Shown in pieces: positions 61,240 through 64,000 of a stretch of DNA of 64,000 bases. The position numbers and the translations under genes are program-made. Below the pieces are notes generated by a model that was not told where the DNA came from, searched no databases, and was given only the letters and a program-made list of their open reading frames with translations. Position 1 is the stretch's first letter. Each line of letters opens with the position of its first letter. Source of the stretch: CANGYM01 sp044372405 (GTDB lineage: Bacteria > Pseudomonadota > Alphaproteobacteria > JAJTHO01 > CANGYM01); assembly GCA_044372405.1 (NCBI GenBank), contig JBILRW010000004.1:1-64000 (forward strand). Reading direction: 5' to 3'.

Positions 61240-62160
61240 TTAGTGTAGAAACAATGCCACAAACACCGGAATGTAGAACAAACCGATTAACATACTGAAA
61301 AAAACGGTGGTGGCGGCCTTTTCCGGGTGAATGCGGTACTGGGCGGCAAAGGCCACGGTGTTACCGGCAAGCGGCATAATGCTGATAATCATCAGCACGC
61401 GCCGGGCCGTATCATCCAACATGCCCACAAAGTGCTGATCCAACGCCACCACGGCAAAGGCCAGAGCCGGCCACAACACAAATTTTTGCCCCCACAGCAG
61501 CGCCGCAAAACGCCCGCCGCCCAGGGTCAGGGACTTCACGCCGGATAGGCCCAATCCCACAATCATAATCCCCAAAACGACATAGGCCCCCCGGAAATAG
61601 CCCCATAAATCCAGCAGGGGCCCAGGCAACACCACCCCCGTGGCATTGAGTATCAACCCCGCCGCCGTGGCGTACAGCACCGGCATATGGGCGATTTTTT
61701 TCAGGCTTTCTTTGGGGGAGAAATGACCCCGGGCCAAGAAATACAACCCCAGCGTGTATTCGCAAAGGGCCACACCCAGGGCCGCGAAAATGTAGACACT
61801 GAGGTCATCCGGATACAGCGCGGCAAAAACCGGCACCCCCAGATACCCGGAATTGGCGGTGGAGGACGCCTGGCCGATTAAATTGCGATGGCGGTCTTGG
61901 TAAAACAGTCCGCTGAAATGATACATGGTGGTGCCGGTAATGGCCGCCATGGCGTAACAAATAAAGGGCATCAGGATATAGGCGGGCCGAAGCTCCATGG
62001 TCGCCGCCGCGCCGAAAAACACGGCGGGGACAACGATTTGAATCAGAATTTTGCTTAAACTCCGCCGTCCCACCCGCAAAAAACGCCCCGCCACAAAGCC
62101 CAGGAAAATCAGAAAGTACAGGGGCAAAATTTTGCCCAGCAGCAGAAAAAAAAGATCCAT
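61240..62160 (-). CDS. AEC-family transporter
   Basis: The start MDLFFLLLGKILPLYFL at 62160 gives 306 residues with about ten membrane helices in two five-helix halves, as in the auxin efflux carrier family. GYLGVPVFAALYP corresponds to the conserved gap region between halves. Bacterial members carry small carboxylates such as malate; the substrate here is unknown. Its stop is 9 bp from coaBC, so the two may share a transcript. Confidence 0.88.
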   Translation of the reverse strand: MDLFFLLLGKILPLYFLIFLGFVAGRFLRVGRRSLSKILIQIVVPAVFFGAAATMELRPAYILMPFICYAMAAITGTTMYHFSGLFYQDRHRNLIGQASSTANSGYLGVPVFAALYPDDLSVYIFAALGVALCEYTLGLYFLARGHFSPKESLKKIAHMPVLYATAAGLILNATGVVLPGPLLDLWGYFRGAYVVLGIMIVGLGLSGVKSLTLGGGRFAALLWGQKFVLWPALAFAVVALDQHFVGMLDDTARRVLMIISIMPLAGNTVAFAAQYRIHPEKAATTVFFSMLIGLFYIPVFVALFLH

Positions 62161-62170
62161 GGGAGGCCTG

Positions 62171-62294
62171 GGTGGTGGTGAGTGGGGAGTGGGGAGTCGT
62201 AAAGATGGTGCCTGAGCAAGGAATGACTGTAACATTGTCACATTTAAAAAAAAAGATTATAAACACTACGACTCACCACCCCCTACTCACCACC
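62171..62294. repeat. Inverted heptamer array with GGGGAGT/GGTGAGT unit
   Basis: The left arm steps GGTGAGT, GGGGAGT, GGGGAGT then CGTA. The right arm is TACG then ACTCACC, ACCCCCT, ACTCACC. About 75 bp separate the arms. It fills the divergent promoter gap between the AEC gene and cysI, and is a third unit sequence with the same 7-bp step. Confidence 0.8.
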
Positions 62295-62306
62295 GACAAT
62301 CTTGCC

Positions 62307-64000
62307 ATGACCGAAAAACTTTCCCACGTTGAACATGTTAAGGCCGACAGCCATCAGCTGCGCGGCACGATCCAAACCGATTTGGTGGATACAGAAACGC
62401 CGTTTTCTGAGGATATGTATAATCTGCTGAAATTCCACGGCCTTTATCAGGGTTATAACCGCGATACGGCCACCGAGCGCAAAAAGCAAAAGCTGGAAAA
62501 AGAATACGAAATGATGATCCGCGTTCGCATACCCGGCGGGCGGATGAATCGGGCGCAATATCTGCATTTTGATACCTTGGCGGATCAGTATGGGGGGGGG
62601 AAGCTGCGCTTTACCACGCGCCAGGCCATTCAGTATCATAATATCCTAAAGGGCGATCTGCACGCCACCATGGCGGGGATTAACGAGAGCTTGTTCACAA
62701 CAGAAGCCGCCTGCGGCGATGTTGTCCGTAACGTCACCACCATTGCCGCGCCGATTCGGGACAAAATTCACGAACGCCTTTACCATGACGCGGATATGCT
62801 ATCGGCGGCGTTGTTGCCGCGCTCTAACGCATATGCTGAAATTTGGCTGGATAATGAAAAGTTTCTGGATATTCAGAATCCTTCTGTGAACAAAACCGGC
62901 GATGAGGTGGAGGATTTATACGGCCCCACCTATCTGCCCCGTAAATTCAAAATCGGCATCACGGTGCCTGAGGATAATTCGGTGGATGTTCTGACCAATG
63001 ATCTGGGCATTGTGGCGTTGTTTGATGATCAGCAGACCTTGCTGGGGTACAATATCCATGTTGGGGGAGGGCTGGGGATTACCCATAACAAACCCGAAAC
63101 CTATCCCCGCCTGGCCAGTGCCATTTGTTTTGTGGGGCCGGATGATTTGCTGGCGGCGGCCCGGGCTGTGGTCACCGTTCACCGCGACTGGGGGGACCGC
63201 ACCAACCGCAAACATGCCCGTATCAAATATGTGGTTGAGGAAAAAGGCGTTTCTTGGGTCAAGGCCGAAATGGAAAAAGTGATGGGCCGCCCGCTGGCGG
63301 ATCCCAGGCCCCAAAGCCCCTATAAAATCGTGGATCATTTGGGGTGGCAGACCCAAGGCGATGGGCACCTCTATTTAGGCCTACCCGTTTTGAGTGGCCG
63401 CGTTCATGATGTTGGGGATATGCGTTTGCGCACGGCGCTGCGCCATGTGGTTACCGAGTATGCGCCCCTGGTCATTGTCAGCCCCACCCAAGATGTGATT
63501 TTGGGGGATATTCGCCCCGAGGACCGCGCCGCTGTGGAAGAGATCTTTCACAATCACGGCGTCAAGCTGCGGGATGAGGTTTCCAACGTCCGTCGCTGGT
63601 CCATGGCGTGTCCGGCGTTGCCCACCTGCGGGTTGGCCTTAACGGAGGCCGAGCGGATCCATGATCCCCTGATGGCCAATATCGAAACGATGCTGGCCGA
63701 CATTGGCCTGGACAAAGACCTGTTCACCATCCGCATTACCGGTTGTCCCAACGGGTGCGCGCGTCCCTATGCCGGGGATGTGGGGTTGGTGGGGCGGATA
63801 CCCGGGTTTTACGCCCTGTATTTGGGGGGGGACTTCCTGGGCACACGCCTGAATGAAAAAGTTCTGGATAAGCTGGCCTATGACGCCATTCCCGCCACGT
63901 TGAAAAAGGCCCTGGTGGATTTTCGGGATCATCGAGAGGAGAAACATACGACCTTTGGCGATTATTGTCATGATCGGGGGGTTGAGTACATGAAGGCTTT
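62307..64000 (+). CDS. cysI: Sulfite reductase hemoprotein beta subunit (5' part, runs off the window)
   Basis: The frame is open from ATG 62307 to the window end (564 codons). The siroheme/4Fe-4S enzyme reduces sulfite to sulfide in assimilation. The N-terminal half has RIPGGRMNRAQYLHFD and LRFTTRQAIQYHNIL. The cluster cysteines are in WSMACPALPTCGLA and RITGCPNGCARPYAG, the second providing the siroheme-bridging Cys. The pattern fits CysI rather than ferredoxin-nitrite reductase. Only the extreme C-terminus should be missing. Confidence 0.93.
   Translation, partial: MTEKLSHVEHVKADSHQLRGTIQTDLVDTETPFSEDMYNLLKFHGLYQGYNRDTATERKKQKLEKEYEMMIRVRIPGGRMNRAQYLHFDTLADQYGGGKLRFTTRQAIQYHNILKGDLHATMAGINESLFTTEAACGDVVRNVTTIAAPIRDKIHERLYHDADMLSAALLPRSNAYAEIWLDNEKFLDIQNPSVNKTGDEVEDLYGPTYLPRKFKIGITVPEDNSVDVLTNDLGIVALFDDQQTLLGYNIHVGGGLGITHNKPETYPRLASAICFVGPDDLLAAARAVVTVHRDWGDRTNRKHARIKYVVEEKGVSWVKAEMEKVMGRPLADPRPQSPYKIVDHLGWQTQGDGHLYLGLPVLSGRVHDVGDMRLRTALRHVVTEYAPLVIVSPTQDVILGDIRPEDRAAVEEIFHNHGVKLRDEVSNVRRWSMACPALPTCGLALTEAERIHDPLMANIETMLADIGLDKDLFTIRITGCPNGCARPYAGDVGLVGRIPGFYALYLGGDFLGTRLNEKVLDKLAYDAIPATLKKALVDFRDHREEKHTTFGDYCHDRGVEYMKA

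Overview
The window looks like chromosomal DNA of a deep-branching alphaproteobacterium. Supporting marks are the DUF2155 protein, the DUF2155/mlaD pairing, a GTA-type terminase, an IDH of the 405-residue dimeric type, a two-subunit-type glycine dehydrogenase (gcvPB), class I PhaC, a zf-CHCC (NDUFS6-like) protein and a 23S rRNA that is not linked to a 16S gene. It encodes amino acid, purine, pyrimidine, haem, thiamine, CoA and sulfate-assimilation enzymes plus flagellar FliD/FliS and polyhydroxybutyrate genes, so it is not a strongly reduced endosymbiont. I cannot place it to genus from sequence alone.

Layout. 0-6 kb: orphan terminase, thiolase, secF, thiG and a repeat-invaded membrane protein. 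6-14 kb: ppdK, anmK, a VapBC-like pair, an orphan XRE regulator, glnA, lpxA/fabZ. 14-24 kb: tRNA-Arg, argS, the tightly overlapping tyrS-pyrF-trpF-hemB run, purD, mlaD, a DUF2155 gene, trkA. 24-31 kb: icd, an mfd N-terminal fragment next to a transposase relic, hisI, gcvPB, nuoC-purQ. 31-45 kb: a methyltransferase, fliS, a DsbD/ScsB-like protein, SIMPL, a three-domain acyltransferase, ydcF-like, phaC, tRNA-Ala, an ABC permease and metC. 45-49 kb: fliD behind a sigma-54-type promoter, parDE, holA. 49-53.4 kb: a solitary 23S rRNA gene. 53-64 kb: a second antitoxin/PIN pair, thiD-xerD-zinc finger, recJ, an LRR-like gene between direct repeats, tRNA-Cys, coaBC, an AEC carrier and the 5' part of cysI.

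The genome is full of small repeats. Family A is a palindromic element of about 120 bp (9 copies, two end types). Family B is a 330-bp composite (2 copies). There are also a GC-rich palindrome, a 221-bp palindrome and an IS-linked palindrome. Most unusual are inverted arrays of 7-bp units. At least three unrelated unit sequences occur, so the heptamer spacing and the inverted layout are kept rather than the sequence. Repeats run into genes: one is read in frame inside a 495-residue protein, others supply the N-termini of ThiG and the DUF2155 protein, and heptamer arrays supply the ends and stop codons of anmK, coaBC and ppdK.

The main discovery candidate is the 23S rRNA gene. It has its own consensus promoter and a processing stem but no adjacent 16S or 5S. 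It carries four insertions: heptamer hairpins in helix 9, in helix 25 and near the domain III/IV junction, and a 409-nt insert closed by a perfect 19-bp inverted repeat. That insert holds an antisense ORF for a small two-helix membrane protein with its own intrinsic terminator. A second small membrane-protein gene, bounded by 31-bp direct repeats, sits between the 23S 3' end and the next intrinsic terminator, so it may be co-transcribed with the rRNA.

Many genes normally found in operons (secF, nuoC, gcvPB, mlaD, fliS, fliD, terminase, fabZ-lpxA) stand alone here. This fits extensive repeat-driven rearrangement.
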